From Chitinophagales bacterium (GTDB lineage Bacteria; Bacteroidota; Bacteroidia; Chitinophagales; Chitinophagaceae): a stretch of DNA of 49,542 nt. Below the pieces are notes generated by a model. The model did not search any database and was not told the DNA's origin. It saw only the letters and a list, made by a program, of their open reading frames with translations. Below are positions 43,105 to 49,542 of the stretch, in pieces (position 1 is the stretch's first letter; every line of letters starts with the position of its first letter). A program made the position numbers and the translations under genes. Location: positions 1-49,542 of the forward strand of contig JAAFJB010000020.1 in the NCBI GenBank assembly GCA_013297995.1, given 5' to 3'.

Positions 43105-44019
43105 TCATTCAACCAGTTTTTTATCCATCACCACTTCTAGTTTTCCTGTATTGTTCCCCATTAACCATTTTGCAAATCTGATTTCTCCTTTACTAGCAGG
43201 TTGCATAATGCTTCTGATCTGTAGTTTTTGGAACAGCCGCTGTGAAAGGATTTTTTTCATACAGGCAAATAGTCTGGCATCGCCACCAGAAACAATATGG
43301 AGTTTTCCTTTTTTGTTGTTTGCTGCTTTCCAAATTTGATTGGCAATATTGGAAGGAGAGGTTACGTGTGAAAGTGAAGCTTGTGCAGAAAAAAAGTTTT
43401 TGTAATACGGTTTGTAAGCTTGGAAGGTATTTTTTATTTCGCCTGTACCATCTTGCAACTTGGTAAAAATTTTAGTGGCGTGTGTACCAGGATAAATTGC
43501 TTTTACTTCAATATTAAATGGCGATAATTCTATCCCTAAACATTCTGTTAAGCCCCGAACAGCCCACTTGCTACTGCCATACGCACCAATGTAAGGATAA
43601 TTAAATTGAGCACTTGAAGAGGCAATATTTATAAACATTCCTTCCATATTGTTTCGGAAATGTGGTATAAATGCTTTGGTTACGGCAAAAACACCAAACA
43701 CATTAGTTTCGTATTGGGCTTTTATTTGTTCCATTGTAGAGGTTTCTGTTGGCCCCATTAGGCAATAACCCGCATTATTTACTACAATATCTATTTTGCC
43801 AAACTTTTTAATAGCCATTTCGGCAACTGAGTTTACCTGTTCAAAATTTGTAAGGTCCAATTCATAAACGGTTACATTGGGTAAGGCTTTGAAAAGGTCT
43901 GTATTAACGTAATTGCTTTTTACGGTGGCAATCACGTTCCAGCCTTGTTTTGCAAATAGTTCTACGGTGGCTTTACCAATACCCGAACTTGTTCCAGTAA
44001 TAAAAATTGTTTTGTTCAT
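43105..44019 (-). CDS. Short-chain dehydrogenase/reductase
   Basis: A 304-residue SDR with cofactor motif TGTSSGIG (8-15), NNAG (81-84), NIASSS and the catalytic pair Tyr147 and Lys151 (YGSSK). The C-terminus is about 50 residues longer than the classic fold. Regulated, by inference, by the TetR protein encoded immediately upstream (44096-44656): both start regions carry GACT-type palindromes. Substrate unknown; such TetR/SDR pairs often act on carbonyl or lipophilic compounds. Confidence 0.87.
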   Translation of the reverse strand: MNKTIFITGTSSGIGKATVELFAKQGWNVIATVKSNYVNTDLFKALPNVTVYELDLTNFEQVNSVAEMAIKKFGKIDIVVNNAGYCLMGPTETSTMEQIKAQYETNVFGVFAVTKAFIPHFRNNMEGMFINIASSSAQFNYPYIGAYGSSKWAVRGLTECLGIELSPFNIEVKAIYPGTHATKIFTKLQDGTGEIKNTFQAYKPYYKNFFSAQASLSHVTSPSNIANQIWKAANNKKGKLHIVSGGDARLFACMKKILSQRLFQKLQIRSIMQPASKGEIRFAKWLMGNNTGKLEVVMDKKLVE

Positions 44020-44061
44020 TGATAATGTATTTTTAGAGTTAGATATAGTGTTTAAATTAAA

Positions 44062-44075
44062 ACTGACTAGTCGGT
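44062..44075. promoter_or_regulatory. TetR-type operator before the SDR gene
   Basis: ACTGACTAGTCGGT is a near-perfect 14-bp palindrome centred on CTAG, with one mismatched pair. It lies 42 bp before the SDR start codon and 20 bp after the TetR stop. It shares the GACTAnTCnGTC pattern with the site at 44669-44682. Confidence 0.65.
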
Positions 44076-44095
44076 CATATTAAACATTAAATTTT

Positions 44096-44656
44096 TTATC
44101 TTATCATACCCCAAAGCAATTCAAAACTTTGCTCAATGGTATCATGTTGTTGCACTTTTGTAAATGGTTTTGAGCTAAGATATTGGTACACGCCAAAAGT
44201 TTGACTGCTTATGAGTGAGTAAACAAAATCAACGGGTAACTTTTTAATTAAGCCTTTATCAATCCCATTTTGAATTAGAGTTAAATGTGGCTTAACTTGA
44301 TTTTGAATAATTTCTTGCTCCACTTTCCCAATGTATGGGGAGGAATGAAACTGCTGAATAAACTTGAATTTCACCGCATTGTCCAATGCCCAAAATAAGG
44401 AAGCCAAAAATTGAGATTTCATTACCTCTCTTACATTATCCGACTTTGCAGTATTTTTTTCAATGTATTTAGCCATCTCCTCCTTAACCGAAACATACAA
44501 AGCCGTTACCAATTCGTCTTTCGTGTTAAAGTATTGAAATAATGTACCGTTGGCAACACCTGCTTCCTGAGCAATTTTGCTTGTAGCAGTACCGTGAAAA
44601 CCATTTTCTACAAATAGCCTTAAAGCAGCTTCGATTATTTTATCTTTCTTATTCAT
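44096..44656 (-). CDS. TetR/AcrR-family transcriptional regulator
   Basis: A 186-residue repressor-type protein. N-terminal helix-turn-helix (about 6-50): IIEAALRLFVENGFHGTATS, then KIAQEAGVANGTLFQYFNTK (TetR signature). The C-terminal ligand-binding domain is all helical with Phe-rich helices (FKFIQQFHSS). Ligand unknown. It lies upstream of the SDR gene on the same strand; palindromes before both genes indicate it controls itself and the SDR. Confidence 0.92.
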   Translation of the reverse strand: MNKKDKIIEAALRLFVENGFHGTATSKIAQEAGVANGTLFQYFNTKDELVTALYVSVKEEMAKYIEKNTAKSDNVREVMKSQFLASLFWALDNAVKFKFIQQFHSSPYIGKVEQEIIQNQVKPHLTLIQNGIDKGLIKKLPVDFVYSLISSQTFGVYQYLSSKPFTKVQQHDTIEQSFELLWGMIR

Positions 44657-44668
44657 TTATAATATGAT

Positions 44669-44682
44669 TGACTAATCAGTCG
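44669..44682. promoter_or_regulatory. TetR-type operator before the TetR gene
   Basis: TGACTAATCAGTCG is a 14-bp quasi-palindrome (GACT / AGTC arms; the mismatches keep purine-pyrimidine symmetry), 12 bp before the TetR start codon. It matches the site before the SDR gene and supports autoregulation. Confidence 0.65.
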
Positions 44683-44875
44683 CAAAGATAAGTATAAAAT
44701 TCATACCCATAATATTTTGTAAACAATTTTTTCTTTGGTGTGAGATATTGGGTTTTAAGGTACAGATCACGGTTTGTATGAAACCGAAAGCTGAGCCTTA
44801 CACCAGTGCCCGATCGAATCCACTTAGCCCCGCTTTTGGTAAAAACCAAATTAGCTGTTCGATACTATTTTCACG

Positions 44876-45001
44876 TTATATTTTATTTTTTACAACTTTA
44901 CTTTCTCTTAGTGATTTCATTTGAGCAATAGCAGCTCTGTTGAGTTGGATTAGTCTATCACTTTGCGAGATAAAACCAAGTTGCTTTTTAGAAACAATCT
45001 T
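44876..45001 (-). pseudogene. In-frame coding-like tail after the pentein stop codon
   Basis: After the TAA of the pentein gene (45002-45004) the same frame stays open for 41 codons to a second TAA (44876-44878). The predicted tail is helical and charged (starts KIVSKKQLGFISQSD; later LNRAAIAQMKSLRESK). It has no good start codon of its own. It may be the remnant of a decayed gene, a former fused domain, or a stop-readthrough extension; chance is also possible. Confidence 0.3.
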
Positions 45002-46006
45002 TTATTCCGCTCTTTCAATTGGAAATGTAACACAACGAAATGCACCTCCCAAATCTGAATGCCGATCAAAATTGACTGTTTCTACATTAAACCCTTTTTT
45101 TAATAATTCTGCTTTAAGTTTTGTATGCTTTTTTTGAACAACAACGGTTTTTTCGTTGATCACAAAAACATTTGTGCCTAATGCTTTCCTTGTTTTGCTA
45201 TCTACTTCTATAAAGTCATATTCACCTAATGGATATGGCAGAGGTAATTTCAACGAACTTTTGTGAATTATTCCTTTTTTATTTCCTATAATCGTCATTA
45301 TACAGTCTAGATGAAGTATTGTTTTATCTGCAAATTCTAAAGGTATCACCTTGTATTCATTTCCTAACTGTGCTTTAAGCCAGTTGATACCTTCTAGGTT
45401 TGTAGCTATGCTACTTACACCAACAAAAACATAAGGGTAATCTACAATTACATCCCCACCTTCTATGTAAGCATTTTTATACGCTGCGAAGTTTTGCAAT
45501 GAGCTGATATTTGCAGGGTTAGTTGTTTCAATAATATTGTTGAATCCCCTTATTTCTTTTCTTCTTTCGGGACTAAACAAATTACCAAAAAACAGTTTAT
45601 CACCAATTATAAATGCAGGGTCTCTCACATACATTTGGGCTAGTCCTACAGCTTCATTTGGTTGTGGTTGCACTATATTAGGTCTAATAATTTCAACATT
45701 ATATTTTTTTAAAACATCTATGAACTCGTTTTGCTCTATTTCTAACTTTCTAGTTAGCCACTTTGGGGCAGTTTTTCCTTTGTATAATTTAAAAAACAGT
45801 TTATCAAAAAATGATATTTTTTCGCCATCTAAATCAGGTGGCAATTCATTTGGCACTATTAAATTGGTGCTGTTTCCTACCATTACTTTTTTTAAGGTGC
45901 TATATTCATTCTTAATATTCATGTTTTTTTCTTGGGCGTTGCTTGTAATAATACCAGTTATGAAAAACACAGACCCTATTACTAATTTAACTTTTAAGTA
46001 CTTCAT
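45002..46006 (-). CDS. Exported pentein (arginine deiminase / amidinotransferase superfamily)
   Basis: A 334-residue protein with signal peptide (about 1-24, ending TSNAQ) and the guanidino-modifying pentein fold. Likely active-site residues: Asp129 in YVRDPAF, Glu182 and Asp185 in EGGDV, His232 in LHLDC and nucleophile Cys325 in GGAFRCVTFP. Export separates it from metabolic arginine deiminases and recalls secreted peptidyl-arginine deiminases only in location. Substrate (free arginine, agmatine, methylarginine or peptidyl arginine) is unknown. 36 bp downstream of the beta-barrel gene; both probably belong to the Crp-like regulator's operon. Confidence 0.82.
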   Translation of the reverse strand: MKYLKVKLVIGSVFFITGIITSNAQEKNMNIKNEYSTLKKVMVGNSTNLIVPNELPPDLDGEKISFFDKLFFKLYKGKTAPKWLTRKLEIEQNEFIDVLKKYNVEIIRPNIVQPQPNEAVGLAQMYVRDPAFIIGDKLFFGNLFSPERRKEIRGFNNIIETTNPANISSLQNFAAYKNAYIEGGDVIVDYPYVFVGVSSIATNLEGINWLKAQLGNEYKVIPLEFADKTILHLDCIMTIIGNKKGIIHKSSLKLPLPYPLGEYDFIEVDSKTRKALGTNVFVINEKTVVVQKKHTKLKAELLKKGFNVETVNFDRHSDLGGAFRCVTFPIERAE

Positions 46007-46042
46007 ATTTGTTACTAATTTAATGCGTAAAATCTTTGATAA

Positions 46043-46669
46043 TTAAAATAAATTTGCTGTTAAGCCTGCTGTAATTCCCCAAAAATGGAGATGATTTTTC
46101 CAAAATGCGTCTTGATTGATCTGATTATTATAGCTAGCTTCTAATACCAATGCAGCATTGGGAGCGATGTAATATTCTAAACCAAGTGCGGGTTTGATTA
46201 TCCAACCTGTATTAATTATATCGTTAATAGCAAAACCATTTACATTTCTAACAACAACAGTGGGATACTTGTAATAACTAAGCCCTGATTGGATGATTCC
46301 ATATCCTCTAATTTTTGAATTTCCAATTCTATATCCAATACCTAAAGTATAATCGTTAAAATTAATTTTGCCTTCTAATACATTTGTAGCAGTATTATTG
46401 TTAGTTAGTTTGAATAGATTATTCCGACTATCAAAATTAAACCGCATAAAAAAACCATAGTCTTTTTTAAATCTATATTCTATACCCGTATTAGTAAAAC
46501 TGCCCGATAATAAAGTTTTTTCAATTGGGGAATTATACCCGAACAAAAAAGGGAAATACAGCTTTGAAAAAAAACTAACTTCAGCTTGTTTATTCTGTGC
46601 TAATATTTTGTGGTTAACATTAAATACTATTAAAAAAAATAATATTAGCGATTGTTTGTAATATCTCAT
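46043..46669 (-). CDS. Small outer-membrane beta-barrel-like protein
   Basis: A 208-residue exported protein with signal peptide (about 1-24, ending KILAQ), followed by alternating strands with aromatic girdles (TGIEYRFKKDYGFFMRFNFD, DYTLGIGYRIG, SGLSYYKYP) and a C-terminal Phe (TANLF), typical of outer-membrane barrels. I do not recognise a family. It is the first gene after the Crp-like regulator at 46741 and precedes the pentein, so the two may act together at the envelope. Confidence 0.7.
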   Translation of the reverse strand: MRYYKQSLILFFLIVFNVNHKILAQNKQAEVSFFSKLYFPFLFGYNSPIEKTLLSGSFTNTGIEYRFKKDYGFFMRFNFDSRNNLFKLTNNNTATNVLEGKINFNDYTLGIGYRIGNSKIRGYGIIQSGLSYYKYPTVVVRNVNGFAINDIINTGWIIKPALGLEYYIAPNAALVLEASYNNQINQDAFWKNHLHFWGITAGLTANLF

Positions 46670-46686
46670 TTATTGCCAAATTTTTA

Positions 46687-46732
46687 CAAATTTGACAATA
46701 AACAATGGTATAAAAATTGACATCAGGTCAAT
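46687..46732 (-). promoter_or_regulatory. Crp/Fnr-like site plus -7 box before the beta-barrel gene
   Basis: ATTGAC-ATCAG-GTCAAT (46716-46732) is a 17-bp inverted repeat with perfect 6-bp arms, 8 bp after the regulator's stop. On the minus strand 21 nt follow, then CAAATTTG (46687-46694; one mismatch to TAnnTTTG), then 17 nt to the ATG. The box is also the right arm of another palindrome, CAAATTT-TTAC-AAATTTG (46677-46694), which may be coincidental. Confidence 0.65.
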
Positions 46733-46740
46733 AAAAACTT

Positions 46741-47307
46741 TCAGGTGAGAGATGCCCTAATACGGCTTAATCTTTCAACGGAGACATTGAGGTAGGATGC
46801 AATAATATTTAAGGGAGCTTGCTGAATCAGTCTAGGATTTGTTTTTAAAATTTTAGAATAATGCGCTCTTGCATTTAATGTGATTCTATCTCGTAGCTTG
46901 TTTTCCAACTGTATAGCGTACTGCTCAGTGAATAATAAATCGTATTCAGTAAGCCAAGAATATTTTTTTTTTGCTTCAACGATTTGATTAAAATCTATAT
47001 ATAGCAAATCAAGGTCCGTAACAGCTATAATATTTTCTTGGCTTTTTGTTTGATTTGTAAAACTTTCAAATGAAAAAACAAAATCACCAGCTAAATAAAT
47101 ATCGGTTGTTATTTCTTTGTCAGAATAGAGGTGATACTTCCTTGCTATACCAGTTTTTATAATATAACTTTGTTTGCAAATTTGTTTCTCGGTAAGTAAG
47201 AAAGCCTTTTTCTTTACTTTTTTTTCTTTGAAAAATGATAAGATTATTTCAGCCTTCTCGCTATCGATTTGGCTTAAAAAAGTTAAACACTCAGATTTTT
47301 TTGTCAC
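46741..47307 (-). CDS. Crp/Fnr-family transcriptional regulator
   Basis: A 188-residue regulator. N-terminal beta-roll (about 20-115, KKKAFLLTEKQICKQSYIIK, GDFVFSFESF) and C-terminal helix-turn-helix IIASYLNVSVERLSRIRASL (about 167-186). No cAMP phosphate-binding motif is evident. Its recognition helix (SVERLSR) differs from those of the regulators at 41162 (TPTQLSR) and at the window end (SRETLSR), and so does the palindrome beside it. Likely activates the beta-barrel and pentein genes. Confidence 0.87.
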   Translation of the reverse strand: MTKKSECLTFLSQIDSEKAEIILSFFKEKKVKKKAFLLTEKQICKQSYIIKTGIARKYHLYSDKEITTDIYLAGDFVFSFESFTNQTKSQENIIAVTDLDLLYIDFNQIVEAKKKYSWLTEYDLLFTEQYAIQLENKLRDRITLNARAHYSKILKTNPRLIQQAPLNIIASYLNVSVERLSRIRASLT

Positions 47308-47324
47308 TGTTTTACAAACAAAAG

Positions 47325-47349
47325 GTAAGGCTGTAATTTACAACCTTAC
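47325..47349 (-). terminator. Hairpin after the SMP-30-like gene
   Basis: A 25-bp near-perfect inverted repeat: GTAAGG, variable base, TGTAA on the left, matched by TTACA, variable base, CCTTAC on the right. Read on the minus strand it is followed by CTTTTGTTTG, a U-rich tail, 27 bp after the SMP-30-like stop. It probably ends that transcript; it also sits just upstream of the regulator at 46741-47307 and could double as an operator. Confidence 0.65.
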
Positions 47350-47376
47350 TTCATTTTAAAACCACTTTTATATAAC

Positions 47377-48306
47377 TTATTTTATTTGCTGCAACATAAA
47401 ATCCGAAGTTTTAACTGCTTTAGGGTCGAAGAGTTCGTTTAGCTTTGCGTTAAGCACCATAAAATTGCCGTTTACATATACTCCTGTGGTAGGGAAAGTG
47501 TTTACAGTAGCTATTTCTTGGGTATGATTGGCGGTTGCCCAATTATTGCGGGTACTAAGTTTAAACACTTTCTGTGCAATGTTTGAAATCACCAAAAGCT
47601 CGTTCTTTTTACCCAGCACCAAGCCATCTGCTCCTGCTATGGCTTTGGTTTCTACTTTTGTAATTTCGGTAGGTTGCTTGATATTTACTTTGTACAAATT
47701 TCCAGTGTTGGATTGTGCCACCAGTAAAAATCCTTCTGGCAAATACACGATCCCGTTAAGGTTAAAACCATCGCCTTTCCAAAACGATGATGTTGTAAAA
47801 ATACTGGCTTCGCCCGCCTGGGTAATTTTAAAAATGATAGGCGAAAAACTATTGGTTACATATATATTGCCTTCATTATCAAGGGCTATATCATTAGCAA
47901 AATTACCACCTGTGGGGTTTAATGCACCCAAATCAGCTATGAATTTTCGTGTACCTGTTGTTAAATCGTACACGGCTAACTTAGCCAACTTGCCCTGTGT
48001 GGCAGGATTTGTTTTGGTAGAAACCCCAGGATCAGAGATGCACACATACAATACATTTCTTTTATCATCCGCTTTTAAACCCACGGTAGAAACCAAATCG
48101 GCATCATCAATAAACTCGGTATAATTGCCCTTTACATCCACTTTACCTATTTTACCATAATACATTGAACTTACATAATAGGTGTTGTTTTTTGAACTAA
48201 AGGCTACGCCCTCTGGATACAATTCGGTGGAATTAAACGCTATATTTTGCGAAAACGAATTGCCACTTACCAGTATCCACATTGAAATGAACAACAACTT
48301 TTGCAT
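47377..48306 (-). CDS. Exported SMP-30/gluconolactonase-like beta-propeller
   Basis: A 309-residue protein with signal peptide (about 1-19, ending NSFSQ) and repeated propeller strands: ELYPEGVAFSSKNNTYYVSS, GGNFANDIALDNEGNIYVTN, LNGIVYLPEGFLLVAQSNTG, ADGLVLGKKNELLVISN. The Asn-Asp (NDIALD) and Glu (EGVAF) positions match metal ligands of the SMP-30/gluconolactonase/LRE-like family. Enzyme activity, if any, is likely a lactonase or similar hydrolase; not proven. Own terminator after it; the DJ-1 gene upstream ends in its own hairpin. Confidence 0.8.
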   Translation of the reverse strand: MQKLLFISMWILVSGNSFSQNIAFNSTELYPEGVAFSSKNNTYYVSSMYYGKIGKVDVKGNYTEFIDDADLVSTVGLKADDKRNVLYVCISDPGVSTKTNPATQGKLAKLAVYDLTTGTRKFIADLGALNPTGGNFANDIALDNEGNIYVTNSFSPIIFKITQAGEASIFTTSSFWKGDGFNLNGIVYLPEGFLLVAQSNTGNLYKVNIKQPTEITKVETKAIAGADGLVLGKKNELLVISNIAQKVFKLSTRNNWATANHTQEIATVNTFPTTGVYVNGNFMVLNAKLNELFDPKAVKTSDFMLQQIK

Positions 48307-48331
48307 GTTAATTTTTTTAATAGTTTGAAAT

Positions 48332-48365
48332 ATAAAGGGGAACCGTTTTACAGATTCCCCTTTAT
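48332..48365 (-). terminator. Hairpin after the second DJ-1-like gene
   Basis: ATAAAGGGGAA (48332-48342) and TTCCCCTTTAT (48355-48365) form a perfect 11-bp stem with a 12-nt loop, 12 bp after the DJ-1-like stop. The tail on the minus strand is only moderately U-rich. Confidence 0.75.
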
Positions 48366-48377
48366 GATTGATGATAA

Positions 48378-49166
48378 TTATTTGATGGAATTTAAAACAC
48401 TTAAAACTGCTTCACCTACTCCATGCGCAGATTGTGGATTTTGCCCTGTCACAACTCTTTGATCTGTAGTAATATGTTTTTGCCAAAGCCCTGATTTTTC
48501 AAATTTCGCTCCCCTTTCAATTAATAAAGTTTCCAACATAAATGGAACCACTTTTTCTAAACCAACCGCAATTTCTTCTTCATTGGTAAAAGCATTTATT
48601 TTTTTACCATCTACCAAATATTTACCGTTGCTTAGTTTGATGTTTACCAATCCTGCTGGTCCATGGCAAACAGCACTTACTACCCCATTATTTTCGTAAA
48701 TTTTTGCTGCAATAATTGCAAGTTCTGCATTATCAGCAAAGTCCCACATGGTGCCATGCCCACCTGCATAAAGTATAGCAGCATATTCATCTGGTTTTAC
48801 TTCGCTTGGTTTTAAGGTATTTTCAATTTTGGTTCGATACTTTGTATCGTCCCAAAATTTCTTGTTGATAGGATCTTCTAAGTTAAAACCATCAACGGGT
48901 GCTTTACCACCTTTGGGGCTTACAAAATCAATTTCGTAACCTGCAAGGTGTAATACATCCCAAGGATGCGATACTTCTGCCAAATAATAACCTGTAGGCT
49001 GACCTGTACTTCCTTTTTTGTTGTGACTAGTTACCACAAATAAAATTTTCTTTTCTATTTTTTTTGATTTAATCGTTTGTGCTGTTGCTTGATTATTTAC
49101 AGAAAAAATGGCGCAACCTGCTATAGCCATTACTCCTGATGCGATTGTAAAAATTGATTTTTTCAT
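48378..49166 (-). CDS. Exported DJ-1/PfpI-family protein (Hsp31-like), second copy
   Basis: A 262-residue DJ-1/PfpI-superfamily protein with a signal peptide (about 1-30, ending ATAQ). Motifs: VVTSHNKKG, GYYLAE (Glu64), YAGGHGTMWDFADN (133-146) and nucleophile elbow AVCHGPAG (Cys167, His168), a close fit to the Hsp31/HchA-like class with glyoxalase III-type residues. Differs from the exported paralogue at 38835 in all loops. It lies directly after a Crp-like regulator gene cut by the window end, with a TGTGA-N6-TCACA palindrome between them, so it is the likely target. Confidence 0.88.
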   Translation of the reverse strand: MKKSIFTIASGVMAIAGCAIFSVNNQATAQTIKSKKIEKKILFVVTSHNKKGSTGQPTGYYLAEVSHPWDVLHLAGYEIDFVSPKGGKAPVDGFNLEDPINKKFWDDTKYRTKIENTLKPSEVKPDEYAAILYAGGHGTMWDFADNAELAIIAAKIYENNGVVSAVCHGPAGLVNIKLSNGKYLVDGKKINAFTNEEEIAVGLEKVVPFMLETLLIERGAKFEKSGLWQKHITTDQRVVTGQNPQSAHGVGEAVLSVLNSIK

Positions 49167-49231
49167 TTTTGAATTGTTTAAATTTTACAATACAAAATTG
49201 ATGGCAAATCAGCTAATGACATAGGGACTAA

Positions 49232-49260
49232 ATCACAAGTTTGGTGTGATGTATATCACA
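49232..49260. promoter_or_regulatory. CRP-box-like palindromes before the second DJ-1 gene
   Basis: TGTGATGTATATCACA (49245-49260) has perfect TGTGAT/ATCACA arms and matches the classic TGTGA-N6-TCACA CRP site. It begins 1 bp after the regulator's stop. A further half-site ATCACA (49232-49237) makes a second, overlapping inverted repeat with spacer 7. Unlike the other two modules I do not find a -7 box 21 nt downstream. Confidence 0.75.
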
Positions 49261-49261
49261 T

Positions 49262-49542
49262 CTAGGAGTAAAAACGGCTTAGTGTTTCTCTGGAAACACC
49301 AAGGTAAGAAGCTATTAGTGTTTTGGGTACTCGTTGAAATAAGGTTGGGTATTGGAGTAGCAGTTGTTCGTATCGTTCTTTGGCATTGCTATTTAGCATT
49401 GATAAAATTCTACGTTGCAAAGCCACATAACCCATATTAGATTTTCGCCTAAAAAAATGTTCTATTTTGTGTAAGTCGGCACAAATTTTATCACGGTTAT
49501 GTAGCGATAAACAAAGCAGTTCTACTTCTTCAATACAATCAA
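49262..49542 (-). CDS. Crp/Fnr-family regulator, C-terminal part (cut by window end)
   Basis: The last 92 codons of a gene that continues beyond the window; the first full codon ends at 49540 and the stop is TAG (49262-49264). The visible part is the dimer helix region (RDKICADLHKIEHFFRR) and the helix-turn-helix VPKTLIASYLGVSRETLSRF. The recognition-helix residues R-E-T-x-x-R match those of Escherichia coli CRP that read TGTGA, and a TGTGA-N6-TCACA palindrome lies right after the stop. Probably activates or represses the exported DJ-1 gene. Confidence 0.85.
   Translation of the reverse strand, partial: DCIEEVELLCLSLHNRDKICADLHKIEHFFRRKSNMGYVALQRRILSMLNSNAKERYEQLLLQYPTLFQRVPKTLIASYLGVSRETLSRFYS

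Larger units (their letters stand above)
44657..45001. other. Intergenic region with hairpins and a coding-like tail
   Basis: 345 bp. The first part holds the TetR operator. From about 44755 to 44860 the sequence is visibly richer in G and C than its surroundings and has two short perfect hairpins: CGGTTT-GTATG-AAACCG (44770-44786) and TTTGGT-AAAA-ACCAAA (near 44835-44850). I see no tRNA cloverleaf and no mobile element ends. The last 126 bp read as an open minus-strand extension of the pentein gene beyond its stop. Confidence 0.4.

Noticed and set aside
44760..44860. tRNA gene
   Set aside because: A GATCGAATC segment recalls a T-loop, but no 7-bp acceptor stem, anticodon arm or matching T-stem can be drawn.
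49262..49440. A plus-strand gene at the right end
   Set aside because: The minus strand there encodes a clear Crp-family helix-turn-helix ending in TAG, so the plus-strand frame is its shadow.

Overview
The window is AT-rich chromosomal DNA of a Bacteroidota bacterium, most likely a member of the Chitinophagaceae or a close relative. Supporting signs are promoters of the Bacteroidota type (TTTG, 19 bp, TAnnTTTG; the one before rplS is exact), the order pheT / small coiled-coil gene / zapA / rny, a fused E1 alpha-beta 2-oxoacid dehydrogenase, and many short Crp-like regulators. No rRNA, tRNA, insertion sequence, prophage or CRISPR array was found. The assignment rests on gene content and motifs only; no database was consulted.

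0.1-6.9 kb: comM; a three-gene set (CDGSH Fe-S protein, CoA-binding protein, GapN-like aldehyde dehydrogenase that lacks the usual general-base Glu); and a TonB receptor divergent from a DtxR-family metal regulator, with a 20-bp DtxR-type palindrome between them. 7.0-13.9 kb: a tight leftward run dnaB - rsmE - L,D-transpeptidase - acyltransferase-like gene - dnaX. The dnaX gene has an A9 slippery run at the domain III/IV border that could give a short gamma form. 14.2-18.6 kb: an accessory patch with an RloA/RloB defence-type pair, a complete subclass B1 metallo-beta-lactamase directly downstream, and a secreted zincin-like protein.

18.8-34 kb: mostly rightward housekeeping genes: pheT, zapA, rny, rplS, tatA-gatA, a lytic transglycosylase, an MsbA-like ABC exporter, a Bax-inhibitor-1 protein and the fused E1. 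A leftward 2-oxoacid:ferredoxin oxidoreductase alpha subunit stands without its beta partner. The E1 gene carries ten tandem heptanucleotides in its interdomain linker, and two degenerate relatives lie between genes at 14.2 and 18.7 kb. 34-38 kb: two secreted serine hydrolases flank an AlkB-type membrane hydroxylase; a perfect hairpin and an 11-nt tandem repeat precede the second hydrolase.

38.1-49.5 kb: an accessory region almost wholly on the minus strand, with three Crp/Fnr-like regulators (the last cut by the window end). Each is followed, within 1-8 bp of its stop codon, by a different palindrome and then by genes for exported proteins: DUF2147, DUF6268, two DJ-1/PfpI proteins, a beta-barrel, a pentein and an SMP-30-like propeller. 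At three of the four palindromic sites the palindrome lies exactly 21 nt upstream of a -7 box, a class II activator geometry. A TetR/SDR pair with matching GACT-type palindromes and a Fic protein with its own palindrome lie among them. This modular set of local regulators and envelope or detoxification genes is the most interesting system in the window.
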